Assembly (NCBI GenBank): GCA_917880885.1
Contig: OU862923.1
Span: 24,071,770 to 24,135,769, forward strand
Source: Limnephilus marmoratus
Taxonomy: Eukaryota; Arthropoda; Insecta; Trichoptera; Limnephilidae
DNA length: 64,000 nucleotides
Direction: 5' to 3'
Made by a program: the position numbers and the translations under genes. Every line of letters begins with the position of its first letter. Within the stretch, counting starts at the first letter, position 1. The notes beneath the pieces were generated by a model. It saw nothing but the letters and a program-made list of their open reading frames with translations, searched no databases and was not told where the DNA came from. This document shows, piece by piece, positions 1 to 11,208 of this stretch.

Positions 1-719
1 AGCTTTAAAACAAGCTAATGGGTCCAAGTGGATCTCTAACGGCATCGTTAAAAATTTAAAATAAACTCCAGGATTTATGTACTGTCTATTGTCTAAGTCC
101 TGTTCGATTTACATCGTCTTTGCATAGCCGAATAGCAAGGGCGTTGTTTTCCGGGTTTTCAGATTACGGCGATTCCTGGATTCTGGGTTGCCGGGACCTT
201 GAAGGAGTTCGTCACCTCAAATTCCACGATTTTATTAAAATAAATTTCCAAATTGTTAGAACGCTCATCTAATAATCAAATTTTCATAGACAGGCTTTTC
301 TAGATTAACATTTTGTAAAATGAGGAGAAGTAAAATTATTTATGCCAGTGACGGAGGAAGCTGTCACAATTTTAAATGAAAAATTCTAGTTCAACTTTAT
401 TTAAAATCCTTATTTGTAGAAATTTCAAAATAATGTTTCTGAGGACTATTTTCAATTGTAGATTAGTTTCACATCGAGGAACGTTCAAGTAAATTTATGA
501 GGAACTAAATATGTTTCTATGGAAAACCACAGCATTGAATAATACTCTTCTTTTAAATATTGTCTCCTGAAAGGCAATGATATTACAATACATCTAGACC
601 CGTTATTGACTCAAAAAAATTTAAGAAAAGGCAAGAAACAAAAACTCTGAAGTTTGCAGTAAATTTTTAACTTTAACGTTTGTTAATTTATAACAAAGGT
701 AGACATTAAAAAAATATGT
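1..719. other. AT-rich stretch, nothing recognised
   Basis: No reading frame with family features, no repeat shared with the rest of the window and no RNA gene were seen here. Confidence 0.5.
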
Positions 720-2710
720 GTGTGCATTAAGGTGGTCCAGGCCTACATAGTAAATTTTATTTTTTCAAATATAGATGTAGCCACCCATTTTATTTGTTAC
801 ACCTATCATTCCTATTATGTGTAAAAAATTTCAGCCCCCAATATTATATACAAGGGGGTGCTCATCGAGTTAGAAGTTTCTGACAAAAGTTCTGGATTTT
901 AAGTAAAACACGTAATTTAAGGTTTATTAATATTACAAGTATTTTAGTCAAATAAGTATAAAACGTATTTAAATTTTAACAAAATTTAGTAACAAAGCAA
1001 TAATTAACATAATATTAGTCGCAATCTTTCCAAAAAATGTTTGTTAACTCCTTTTTTAATGTTTCAGTAGAAACAATTTTTCTGTTTTGTTCAACGATGT
1101 GAAGTAAAATTGCTTTTGTTACTCATTCTTAGTGAGTATCGCATTGTAATCGTCAAATAGTTTAACACCTCTCTCCGCTGTATCATTAACAACACGCAAA
1201 TTTTTGACTCAGCTTTTGCCTTGAAGGTAATCAACATTGTTAATCCAAGTCTCAGGAGGTAATTACAAGAAAGAGTCCTTGACATCAAGAACTAAGAGCG
1301 TTTTCAACGTTGTTTGTGTTGCAAAAGCTTCTAATGTAACCTCTGAGGCAAGCTTAGCAGAATCACCTCGTACTGAACGATTACTGCCATCAGAATTTAT
1401 TTTTTGAACAATGGCCTGTTTCTCAGCGTCAGACAGCTTCCCAGTAAATAAGATAAATGCGACTAGTTCATCTGACAAATACCATAAGTGACGCTCTAAG
1501 ACACCCCTAGCTGCTACACTGATTTCGGAATCAATGACTTCGTACAATTTTAAGCTATTCCAAAGTATTAAGTTATTTACTGGTGCATCTGCTGCCAAAG
1601 ACGCTTCGATTCAAACTTTAGTGTAGATGATAACTTACAAATCAAACAATTTGTTTTTCTTCTCTACTGATTAGTTTAAATCTTGTTACAATCAAGCGCA
1701 CTGGTAACGTATTGTGTAAATATGTCACTTGTAGACAACTCAATGCACTACAAACTCATCTTTGGACTTATCCTCTAATATGCTAGCATTACTTGAAGTG
1801 CTACTGAGGCTGCACTCAAGTTCTAACTCTTGTCTCGACACCACCGAAGATGAAGCATTACTTTCAGCAGCCATTTCTTTCAATTCTTCAGATCTTTGTT
1901 TCCGTTTTATAGAACTTTCTTTGATCTTTTCTAGTTTCTTGTCAATTGAGGTCATAATCATCTTACTTTCTCATCTTTGATCGATGAGAAACGCTCTTGT
2001 CTTCCGTAATTTTTTATCAAATTCAAAGCGCTTGCATGGGCAATATCAAAAAGTTTGTCTAGTTTTTTTTTCAAACAAGTACTCTCCTTTTCTTTGTGCT
2101 TCAGAATTTCTTCCTTTATTTTTATTTAATAGCAGCCAGTTCTTAAAAAACTTCATCAGTTTTTCAATGCAGTGATTTTGTTGTCTGGTCGGAATACTAG
2201 ATTTACTCCATACTTTTATAAGTTCTTGAATAAGTGCAAGCGCGGAATCTTTCACATTTTTTGAATCATTTAGTATGTAGTGATAACGGAGTAAAACTTG
2301 CCGAAGAGTAGGATGTTGGATAAGCCTTATCAATGCCTCAATATCTCGAACCCCAAGTAGAAAAATTTCGTATTTTTTTCGAGTAGATGAACACATTTTA
2401 ATACACTGAATCCTTCACAGTCTACTAAATAAGTATCAAATACTACTCAAATTTGTCTATAAAACTCTTTAGTAGTTTATTTTAATATTTATTTAATAGT
2501 TTAACATACGAAACTGGCCTTTAGCAAAAAGTAAAAATTAAGCATTTTACACAAAAAATTCAAAAACAACACTCGATTGAGCACCCCTTTCTACTTGAGC
2601 TACATCGCTGAAATTTTACTATGTTATTTCTATGAATACGTGTAACAAATTCACGGGGTGGCCAAATGAAAAATAATGAAAAAAAATTTTTGGACCACCT
2701 TAGTGTGCAT
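720..2710 (-). mobile_element. TIR DNA transposon with 8-bp target duplication, decayed protein inside
   Basis: The direct repeat GTGTGCAT occurs at 720-727 and 2703-2710, immediately outside a terminal inverted repeat that begins TAAGGTGGTCCA (728) and ends TGGACCACCTTA (2702). The inverted repeat continues imperfectly for about 170 bp on each side: both arms carry TTTGTTACAC, AAAATTTCAG and GGGGTGCTC blocks. An 8-bp duplication fits the hAT and P superfamilies. The body carries minus-strand coding remnants described in a separate entry. At about 1,975 bp the element looks internally deleted. The boundaries are directly visible; the superfamily is an inference. Confidence 0.8.
1263..2396 (-). 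pseudogene. Broken protein of a TE-linked family, N- and C-terminal parts only
   Basis: Three minus-strand blocks in different frames read as one decayed protein. Block 1 (2396-2046) has the text DIEALIRLIQHPTLRQVLLR and a basic segment near NWLLLNKNK. Its frame is lost in an A-run near 2046-2060, after which KLFDIAHASALNLIK can be read in another frame. Block 2 (1961-1740) has MTSIDKKLEKIKESSIKRKQ. Block 3 (1598-1263) has DAPVNNLILWNSLKLYEVID and HLWYLSDELVAFILF. From memory these match the two ends of a large uncharacterised invertebrate protein whose middle resembles a DDE-type transposase. That middle is absent, consistent with an internal deletion. The family link is recall, not a search result. 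Confidence 0.6.
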
Positions 2711-2896
2711 GAACGAAATAAGCATAAAACCTGGCGGCGTTTTCGCATTAAAATGCACCATTTTTTCGAATAAATGATTAAACCATATTCATTCAGTAAA
2801 AAAGCGTGTTTTTGGCCGGAAATAAACTCGAACTGAAGTAATAATTATTCCTATCAATAAAATAGGTTATTAGTTTTTACCACTTTTATTGTTTAC

Positions 2897-2944
2897 AAAA
2901 ACTAACATGTTTCGTGAGTAACGCTCACTTCTTCATGGTTTTAT
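2897..2944 (-). ncRNA. Hammerhead-like ribozyme, core mutated at C3
   Basis: On the minus strand the order is AAAACC, ATGAAGA, a GTGAGCG/ACTCAC stem, GAA, ACATGT, T, AGTTTT. This is the type I hammerhead layout (stem I open, tiny palindromic stem III). The conserved CUGANGA reads AUGAAGA, so C3 is lost and cleavage is probably abolished. It lies downstream of, and on the same strand as, the GIY-YIG remnant. Confidence 0.5.
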
Positions 2945-3535
2945 TAATACTAATTATAAATAATAGACATAGACTATGGTATCAATGGAAATATGAGAAT
3001 GGGTAGAGGGGACAGGGGTAATAGGGAATAATTTACAAAGGGAACAGGTTTAATATTGGGTCACTTAAGAACAATTTTTGATTATTAATAATACTCGATT
3101 CCTTACACATCAATCTGTCTCTTGACGAATCACATTTAGAAAGATCAAGTCCTTATAGGTACTACTGCACCACCCACCTTTACATGTTGCTTTTACTTTC
3201 CAAAATACACTCGTCAAAGAATACATTACATATTAATATTAAAATATTTTTCAGGATTAAATAACATGTGGTCACAATAATGTCCTCTGCGTGCGAACTC
3301 TATCTAAATTTCTTTTAGCGGACAATATACAGTGTTAATCTCAAGCGACCTCTCAGGTAAGTATGGTCCTGTTTTCATTAAATTTTAGGCAGCATCGCGT
3401 TCATTGGTCAAAATATTGTACATATATTTTCGTATCGGTGATCAATGAACCGGTGTATGCAATTTTTAGCCATAAGTTGTTTTTAATTGTTTGTCTAGCT
3501 TGTAGTTTTTTAGATTTTAGAAATGTATTATAAGT

Positions 3536-3612
3536 TTGTACAGCGCCCTTGAGGTGATTTTTCACAAAAACGGCGCTATATAAATCATCCAAATATTATC
3601 ATTATTATTCGA
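3536..3612 (+). repeat. L2/SINE-type 3' tail with AGCGCC...GGCGCT hairpin and ATT repeats
   Basis: The stretch holds AGCGCCCTTGAGG, then CAAAAACGGCGCTATATAA, followed by ATTATTATT. A nearly identical block is at 36586-36656. A GC hairpin followed by ATT microsatellite is typical of L2/CR1-type LINE and V-SINE 3' ends. The copy is on the plus strand, opposite to the surrounding PLE. Its 5' boundary is not visible. Confidence 0.6.
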
Positions 3613-3836
3613 ATTCGCATGCATACTCTTTCAGATATCTATAATTTCTAGTTTATCCAACTGAATGCCATTGACATTACAATGTATTAATTCTATTCCA
3701 CTATTGAAGTTAAAGGTGTGACTGGTTTCCACCAAATGGTTGGCAAACTCCGAGAAACTGTTATTGCTTAAAGATTTCATATGTTCTTTAATCCTTATTT
3801 CATTGTCTATGTCTATTATATATAATAAGTATTAAT

Positions 3837-3883
3837 AAAAACCCTGAAGAAGTGAGCGTTGCTCACGAAACATGCTGGTTTTT
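3837..3883 (+). ncRNA. Hammerhead-like ribozyme, stem III base lost
   Basis: The order is AAAAACC (stem I), CTGAAGA, a GTGAGC/GCTCAC stem, GAA, ACATGC, T, GGTTTTT. Stem I is perfectly complementary and the CUGANGA and GAA cores are intact. The A15.1-U16.1 pair is broken because U16.1 is C (3875). It lies inverted relative to the copy at 2897-2944. Confidence 0.55.
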
Positions 3884-3985
3884 GTAAACTATAAAAGTGG
3901 TAAAAACTAAGTAGGTATTTTATAAATTTGAAATAAAATGGTGCCACAAAATATGTTTGCTTTGTTAGAAGAAGTAATAATTATT

Positions 3986-4235
3986 GCTTGAAGTGAGAAA
4001 TTAACTTCAATTTATTTATTTATTAAATGTATTTTGATACAAAAAAAATAATAAATTTATAAATTTAAGCCAAATAATGTATACGCGGTTACATACACAA
4101 CGGATATTCGAGTAATATAATATAATAAATATGGATAAGTACTCATATGAGTGCTTGAGGAAAAGCTATAATACAGTAAGTAGTGAGTGAATACATTATG
4201 ACACAATTAACATTAGTTTCTAACTAGGGGTAGGT
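3986..4235 (-). repeat. Possible LINE 3' tail (weak)
   Basis: On the minus strand the stretch ends in AATAAATAAATAAA (about 4007-4025), a usual terminus of insect non-LTR elements. No coding remnant was read upstream, so only the tail hints at a retrotransposon. Confidence 0.25.
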
Positions 4236-4508
4236 ACTTTTTTATGTGAACCCCGCACAAAAGTCCCAGCTGCTTCTAACTGCCTACAGCCTATAGCATC
4301 CCCAATTGGGCTAAGTTGTGAGTCTAAACGTATTGGGGAGGGGAAGGAGATGGGAAAGAGGGAAGTGGGGAAATACCCGACAATTTAGAAGTAGTCATCA
4401 AACAAGGCTAAAGCAATTTCAAGCGTTGAAGGTTTCAATTCTGAATGGTGGTTTTACACCAGGGCGATACTGAGAGTAACTTCCACTCTGGAACGTGTCG
4501 CAACTATA
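4236..4508 (-). repeat. SINE-A copy (head missing)
   Basis: A dispersed repeat shared with 21312-21566, 34548-34691, 36727-37275, 49705-50124 and 63388-63470. On the minus strand it reads from CCAGAGTGGAAG through CAGTATCGCCCTGGTGTAA and CCATTCAGAATTGAAAC to CCCCAATTGGGGATGC-like text and an A-rich tail (T-run at about 4239). The tRNA-like head seen at 49.7 kb is absent. Confidence 0.75.
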
Positions 4509-4515
4509 CCTTATA

Positions 4516-7037
4516 TTAGTTTAAAATGGTTAAATTGAATATTGAAATAAAACAAACAATCTAATTAATAACATTTACTTGCGCACGCCATGATTTGATG
4601 GAGTCATTCCGGAACGCTAGTCTTGCCCCCCAACCAAGGAGACCGTCTAGGCAGTGCCTGTTCTATGAAACTCATCATATAATGTGCAAAATTACAGAAA
4701 GTTTATTTCTCTCATTGTTATACTTTTTGTTATTCAGAACCAAATACCAAATTCCAAAGATTTTTCATTACGTTAATTTATAAGTGCATACAGTTGAATA
4801 GAAAAAAAAATCGGGAAAAAATTAAGATAAAAAAGCGAACATAACACCAGCTAACACTTAAAAAATATCAGTTGACATTTATAAACATGTCACATTTTTA
4901 AAACATCTCTGTCTAACGACCTAAACAGAGAATTAACTATTTTTGACCGAAGGATGATAATTCAAACAGTCATTATATAAATTTTTTTATACCAATTTAT
5001 CGTTATATGTAAGCGGATTAGCTCTTGTGGTTCTTCGCATAATATATGTTAAGATCACTCACTTGGATGTTAATAGCAAAGTGTGAGCTATTGTGTTGTG
5101 CGTAATGTTATGTCAGCCAGATCTGGGACATAATAATGCTATGTTCCATGCCATGTTAAGGATATCATTGTGATGTAACAAGGTTGTAGGTATCTGCTTT
5201 GTTCTGCGTGTGTCTCTTCTTGAAGGATATCAACATGATTGTTATTTAGCGCCTACGTGAGATCTGATATTCAACTATTCACGATTTGTGATACGGATAA
5301 GCCTTTTGATAAAAATTATACTAGTTTTATATTATACAATATCCCTGTATAAGTATTAAGGGATGCACTTGATTTACCCAGGGATTCCTGACATTATTTT
5401 TTGGGGTAAAAAAATAATATATTTTTTTTAAAGTCACAAGAGACTGACTTGTATTTGCATTTATTACTCCAAATAATATCAGGTATCACTGTTTAAAGTA
5501 CGTTCCTTAACATCCTGTATAAGAGATTAAGGCGCTGCTACCCGAATTGCTAACGATTTCTTACACATCTCCCTTAAACATTTGAAGTTTTTAAGCTCTT
5601 AAAAAATATATGTTATAGTTGAAGATAATATCTAGACGCGTTCCACGCCGAAACGCAAATTATATAAAATTCCCTCGACAGAAAAAAATCGCAAAGTATG
5701 CTCCGAAAATTATTATAAACACGTTTGTCTCAGTTATTTTACAAGTTATAGTTGTGAACAAATTCACAATGTTTCTTTAAGTGATACTTAAGATACCTTC
5801 CACGAGATTTTTGCTCTATTTTAAACGAGTCGTGTTTTACTAAACATTTTCACAATTTTCACATCGATTTAATCGCTTTACATATTAGCGCGCTCCTCTA
5901 ATAACATCCGTAATTACATATCTCTCCATCTTCTTCTTTTTGAGCTCTGTTGCGGAGCCTTAAGACATAATTTTAAAATATACATCTTGAAAGTTGGATA
6001 AAACCTAACTTTAATAACGATTCTGTGTACCAAAATCGATTGTTTGGAATCCTGTTGTTTTTATTTGCAACAAATATTTTAACCAAATTGATTGTGATTT
6101 CCAATATGTGAAAAAAAACAATAAAAATAACTTTAGAAATAATATTTTTCTTTTTCCTTTTGTGCAAAAATGTTCATTTTTTTAAATTAAGATGTTTTGT
6201 AAGTTTTCTATTGGGAATAACTCGTTCTCTCTGTCTTATATAAAATGAAATTAGATTCCCCTTGATAACGTCAAACAATGCACTCACCAGAAACTTTTAA
6301 ATCTGGGTTAATACCTTCTCTCTCTCATCTGACCTTTCGCCAACTCTGATAATATGAAAATTCTCCCATTGCACTATTAAATTACTAAAATTACAGAATA
6401 TACCAAAAGCATCAATAAATATGTTCACATATATATTGAAAAGTTACGAAAAGAGGTCAAAAGAGACCTTGACTTGAGTTAAACATAAAAACCCATTTTT
6501 TGGGTCAGTTTTTGCACAATGGTCTCTCCTCTTCAAAAATGATGAAGAGTTGATACATCTCGTTCCTATCTCCGGCCTCAACCAAATTAAGGTTTTACCA
6601 GCCAACTTGACTTTCAAAGTTAAACCATAGATGTGAAACTATCTACCATCGAGGAACAGGAGATTGATATAAAATTCACTAGGTTGGAATAGGAATAAAA
6701 CTAGAAACGATATAATAGTTTACTTTCGTTATGCAGCTTATACACATGCGAGCAAAACCTGCCAGCCGAAATACGAATTTTTACGCATCATTAGAGAAAG
6801 ATACGTCTACATTAATTGCTTGATATTTTTTTAAACTTTGTTTAGTGACAAGCTAAAATTACCTACTTATGTCGATTTATCCTTGATTAAACTTATTTAC
6901 ACCTTACCACTTACAGCATGAAAAGTAATCATAACAAAATGTATCTGTAAATGTATGCATGTAAGTTAGTTGAAAGTCTCTAGTTTTAAGCTACAATTTT
7001 AGGTCATATTCATAATTTTTTTTGTGGGTATCACAAA
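4516..7037. other. AT-rich stretch, nothing recognised
   Basis: About 2.5 kb with no convincing reading frame, RNA gene or repeat shared elsewhere in the window. Short frames at 4595-4783 and 5973-6167 show no family features. Confidence 0.45.
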
Positions 7038-7320
7038 AGAATGGTTTTTATTTATTTATTAAAGCACTCTTGAATAAAATAATAATTAAAAACAAAATAT
7101 ACATAGCATGTCTAAATTGTACTGTAATTGGAAATATTCTGTTGTACAATAATAATAAAAAATAAAATAAAATAACATCACATAGGCGTACCAAAAGTAA
7201 AACTAATACAAATTAGCAAAATACTGAAATACTATAATTTTAAATAATTACACCTGAGATAGTAAATATAACAAAGTTTAAAGTTTTTTTATATTACATT
7301 ATGTACATACCCAGGAAATT
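7038..7320 (-). repeat. Probable retrotransposon 3' untranslated tail
   Basis: Read on the minus strand, this AT-rich stretch ends in AATAAATAAATAAA at about 7038-7053, typical of jockey/CR1-like LINE ends. No RT coding remnant was found before the SINE-B fragment begins at 7322. Confidence 0.3.
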
Positions 7321-7321
7321 T

Positions 7322-7556
7322 TTTTTCCCTCAGGACGTTTGTCGTCTTTGGGGATGCTACGTGGAGGGATTTTAAGGAAAAGAAAGAGGAAGTTCTGGAT
7401 AGGAAAAATGTTCGAGGTGTGGGTAGGAATCTAAGGGTCAGTGTATCCATGAGTGCCGAGCGTGTGAAACCATCCCTCCCGCTGCGGTGTAAGACGATGT
7501 GTGGAGAGAACGAGCTGGAGAGGACAAAGTTTCTCCCCGAATCGGCCTCTCATATA
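7322..7556 (-). repeat. SINE-B fragment, long subfamily
   Basis: Shares TTGGGGATGCT, GGGTAGGAATCT, GTCAGTGT and CTGCGGTG blocks with the full copy at 48697-49130. The element's sense (poly-A side) is taken as minus because complete copies end on that strand in TGTAAAAAA. It abuts the TA-flanked element at 7563. Confidence 0.65.
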
Positions 7557-7636
7557 CTCATATACAGTCTGTCAAATAAGAGTAGAAAACATAGGAGGGC
7601 GCCACTGTCGGCCAAATAGCGATACTAAAAATATAA

Positions 7637-8211
7637 TAATGGTGCACGGGCGCAGCCAGGTTTTAGTTTAACTCGTGTCGGGGGGGGGGGGGGGGGGGGG
7701 TGGTATTGTAAATGTGTATCGAAAATAAAACTTCTCAAAACAAAATACATAATAAACGTTGGTAGTACATGTTAAAACATTTTAAGCAGTCAAATTATTC
7801 TAATAATCACATTTATTCTGACTGACTGTAACACTAATCACAATTCACTAACACCTGTCTGTAACACTTATCCTGATATATGTTTATTTAACACTTGTTG
7901 CTAAGTAAAATAATAATTTCAAAATTTCAAAGTACGTATACACTTACCACTGATTAGAAACGGAATTCCAAAAAAAATCAACCGCATTCACCGAAAAAAC
8001 GGATCTTAAAAGTTAAATTATTTTATTTCTTTCAGAGGTCCCCATTTATCTTTTTAGATACATAATATCATTTTGAGATGTCAGTATTACAAATAACATT
8101 CTCTTAACTCTCCTTATTTTAATATTATTGATGTTGATATTTTAACTTTTCGGGGGGGGGGGGGTTGAACCCCCTAAAACCCCCCCCCCTGGCTACGCCC
8201 ATGTAATGGTG
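7637..8211. mobile_element. 8-bp-TSD TIR element (hAT or P type), nested
   Basis: TAATGGTG is duplicated at 7637-7644 and 8204-8211. Inside, CACGGGCGCAGCCAGG opens the element and CCTGGCTACGCCCATG closes it, an imperfect 16-bp TIR. The subterminal regions hold long G and C runs (G20 at 7681-7700; GGGGTTGAACCCCC near 8161). The related element at 47.2-48.0 kb lacks this block at the same position, so it is a clean insertion. No coding capacity. Confidence 0.8.
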
Positions 8212-8605
8212 TGACCTACATTTTTATTAAAAATTAAAAAGGCATGAAAGTGAAAAAAAATTTTTTTTCATTCCACTGATCTCAAAATTAGAATTGAATG
8301 TAGGTATATTATTAGAATATCTTTACGACTTTATGTTAACATAATGAATAATATTGTAATAAAATATAAAGCACACATTAGAAATTGCTCACATTTATTT
8401 AATATTAGCTTAAGTACCTACTAGCGTTGTCCAGGCTTTAGATCATGTCTCTAATTTTAGATCTGAATATATTTAACTCATTCTGATCTAAAAGTAGTGT
8501 AACTAAACTCACCATTAATGATTCTTCCTTTTTACCTACTGTTAAATTCAAATTTTTAAATTAAATGGAAGCCAATCACTTTGTAGAACACAATTTAATC
8601 AAATT

Positions 8606-9200
8606 ATTTTTATTTTTATTTTTATTTTAAATACATAAACGGCTATACTGCCTTTTATAAATAAACATATAATAGAGTACAAAAGTAAGAAAAATAATAT
8701 CATTACATAATAATGGTTGTAAACTTAAAAAATAACATACAATTATTTTACATATCACAACAAAAAATAACAAAAAAGAACAATGAGAAATATCATCATT
8801 TCATTTCAACATGTCCATATTGCGTATATAAAGTTACATTATGGAAAAAATAAAAAACTTAAAAACTGAAACTTCAAAATAACATACAATTATTTTGTGT
8901 ATCACAACAAAAAATAACAAAAAAAGAACAATGAGAAATATCAACATTTCATTTCAACATGTCCATATTGCGTATATAAAGTTACATTATGGAAAAATAA
9001 TTTTTGAGTGCATGTTTATATTGCGCTAATTTTAAGAAATAAATGTCACCGATGTTAGCATATTCATTTCCCAAAATGTGTAATCGACTGATTGGTGAGT
9101 AATAATGTGATAATGTATGGGTGTTATTATAGTAGAACGGTAGAGTCAGTCTATTGTTAGCGCGACCAGGACAATGAAATCGTATTAGTTCTATTAAATT
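8606..9200 (-). mobile_element. 5'-truncated LINE, RT C-terminus and 3' UTR
   Basis: Between 9182 and 8982 the minus strand is open for 66 codons and includes YYSPISRLHILGNEYANIGD and a KYALKNYF-like end, the pattern of jockey/CR1-type RT C-termini. The 3' UTR ends in A-rich (AAAAT)n at about 8606-8625 (plus-strand T-rich). AAATTA flanks both sides, as expected of a short target duplication. The 3' UTR holds a 149-bp-period duplication (about 8727-8853 and 8876-9000). Confidence 0.6.
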
Positions 9201-9416
9201 ATGTCATTAAGTAGATAACTTAACAATAGTGCTTCCTCGATTTAATTTTTTTTTCTTCAAGAACAAAATATGTTTTTTAAAAGGTGGTATACTGTGTTTT
9301 GTACAATCCGTGTGATTGCACTTTAAAAGAACATTTGACAGGTAAATTGGTGTTGCCAGCCTACAAATTTTGTAGTTCAATTTTTTATATTTTCTACTCT
9401 TATTTGACAGACTCTA

Positions 9417-10394
9417 TATATAGACCGAAATAAGGGTATTTTACTTTTTATATACATAGATGTTAACATTTGCATTCCTAATTAAAGATTTGAAAAATTG
9501 CACATTCCAAAACGGTTTCAATATACATAGTATATTTATTTGTTATAGGAAAAGAAAACGAAACGTGGAACTTCTTCAATAATCAATAAAACAGGAATAA
9601 TTTTTCTTTTAGGTATCTAGAAAGGTATCTCAAAATAATAAAGATATATTATATTTAATAATAACATATAGTTACATAAAAATCAAACAGATACATCTTT
9701 GGAACGTATCTATCAACATTATGTTTTTTGACTCATGCGGTCGTTATACGAGTATCTCAAAACTGGTGACACCTACCTCAGCAACGCGCGCGCCCCACGG
9801 AAGGTCCAAGCAGCGAGTGAGATGTCTGAAAAGCACAGCGACGGATTCGCACTAATTAGAACGAGAGAACAATTATTCTAATACGCGTGCGTAAATTTTA
9901 CGTAGACTATCTTTCCGGGGTTAAAAATGTTCGCGGAATGCATAGTTTACGATATGTTTTTCGCTATGTGGAGATGCTTACAATAATTAGAAATTACAAG
10001 ACACAAATAAAAAATATAAAGAGAGAAGAAAATGAAACATTAAAAACTGTTACATGATGTAAAAAGAGACTATATATATAATAAATAACAACAATTCACA
10101 TTAAGGTATAATTATTCTCCCTTACATATCATGGTCAAAGATTGCTAATTTGCTGTTAGATCATAAAACTGTAAGTTATTACATGATTATTTGTGTAATT
10201 GATTGGTTACAGGTAAAATAATCTAGCCTTGAATTTACTGTGTTTTTCACCTGACACTGAAAAAACTATGTTATATTATAATATGCCTTCTCGACTCTTC
10301 CTGGAATTGACATTGTCACATGAAAAAACGTTAATATAGTATCGTGTTGGAATTGTCTTTCTAAATACTTTTTGTTTATCTATTTTAGCTTTTT
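9417..10394. other. Mostly non-repetitive DNA with one small open frame
   Basis: No repeat family member was seen. A GC-richer island around 9770-9860 contains a plus-strand frame of 48 codons from ATG 9735 to TAA 9881, with text GFALIRTREQLF near its end. It is unrecognised and could be chance. Confidence 0.3.
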
Positions 10395-10735
10395 TTTTAC
10401 ATGAGCTCCACACAGGAGGCCCTGAGGAAAAAATAATTTCCATCAGGGCCTATGTCATCTTTGGGGATGCTGTGTGGAGGGGTTTTTTTAAAGGAAAGGA
10501 AGCAGAGGAGAGTTCTGAAAAGGAAAAGAGTTTAAGGGGTGGGTAGGAATCTGGGGTTCAGTGTGTCCTGATCATCCAGCTCCAAAACCTAGACAGACCT
10601 CACCCCATGAACCCGGGCACCCCTGCTAAATCACCAAACGTAGCGAACCACTTGGGGTGACCTATGGCAGAGGTGTTGGTTATCCAATAAAGGTTCCCGG
10701 GGCGGCGGTACCCATTCCCGCCTCCCAAATTGAAG
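10395..10735 (-). repeat. SINE-B, complete short-subfamily copy
   Basis: Plus-strand text runs from TGAGCTCCACACAGGAGGCC through GGGTAGGAATCTGGGGTTCA and CCCATGAACCCGGGCACC to TACCCATTCCCGCCTCCC. In sense (minus) orientation it starts GGGAGGCGGGAATGGG and ends with a CCTGAGG/CCTCAGG-type hairpin followed by an A-run. It lacks the roughly 115-bp middle segment present in the 48.7 and 61.8 kb copies. Confidence 0.8.
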
Positions 10736-10740
10736 TATTA

Positions 10741-11208
10741 CACCATAAACCAGTAAGTATGAGGACGTATTATTTGATATTTAAAAAAATTAAAAACACA
10801 ATTTCGAAATTTATATATTTAAAAATTAAGCCCTGTTTTCCTTGGTCACACCCTAACTTCAAAAGGACTTAACCTATTTCATTAATATTTTTTAAAATTT
10901 TCTTATATCTTGTAGAAGGTTCTTACGGCAAGAAAAAATAAGAAAATTTCGCAGAAAATTGGATAATTTCAGAAAACTTAACGACTATTTTAACTTCGCA
11001 CGTTTGATGAACGTGAATTTAGCAGGCAGCTGTTTTTAAATTATATATATTTTAAATAGTTACCTATGTTAGGTACCAAATTTGATTGAATATACAAATT
11101 AATTTTTGTAATACTTGTATGAATAATTAAAAGTAGAATACAACAATTATAATAGGTGGCACGCGAGCTGTTTGAAAACTGAATGGACTGGGACTGATTA
11201 AACGGAAC
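10741..11208. other. AT-rich spacer
   Basis: No family-level feature was seen. A G-rich patch (11207-11280) follows and directly precedes the LINE RT homology. Confidence 0.4.

Larger units (their letters stand above)
2835..3985 (-). mobile_element. Penelope-like element remnant with inverted hammerhead-bearing ends
   Basis: A 15-bp direct repeat GAAGTAATAATTATT lies at 2835-2849 and 3971-3985. Just inside are inverted copies of a block containing GTGAGCG, GCTCAC, GAAACATG and AAAGTGGTAAAAACT (about 2870-2955 and 3826-3915). Between them the minus strand (about 3800-3640) encodes SEFANHLVETSHTFNFNSG and NGIQLDKLEI, which align with the GIY-YIG-proximal C-terminus of the PLE at 25.67-25.92 kb. 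GIY-YIG endonuclease is characteristic of PLEs. An L2/SINE-type tail is nested at about 3536-3612. The coding part is far too short to be active. Confidence 0.7.
7563..9416. mobile_element. TA-flanked TIR element (Tc1/mariner-like), carrying two later insertions
   Basis: The left end TA-CAGTCTGTCAAATAAGAG (7563 on) and right end TTATTTGACAGACTC-TA (to 9416) are inverted repeats continuing through TAGAAAA. TA target and CAGT start fit Tc1/mariner. A shorter inverted copy lies at 47244-47995; comparison shows that 7645-8203 and about 8606-9200 are insertions. The common body includes CATTAATGATTC-type and AGATCTGAAT...ATTCAGATCT stretches. No transposase is present, so both copies are non-autonomous. 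Confidence 0.7.

Noticed and set aside
1762..2175. Plus-strand frames over the 720-2710 element
   Set aside because: They are antisense of the recognisable minus-strand protein blocks.
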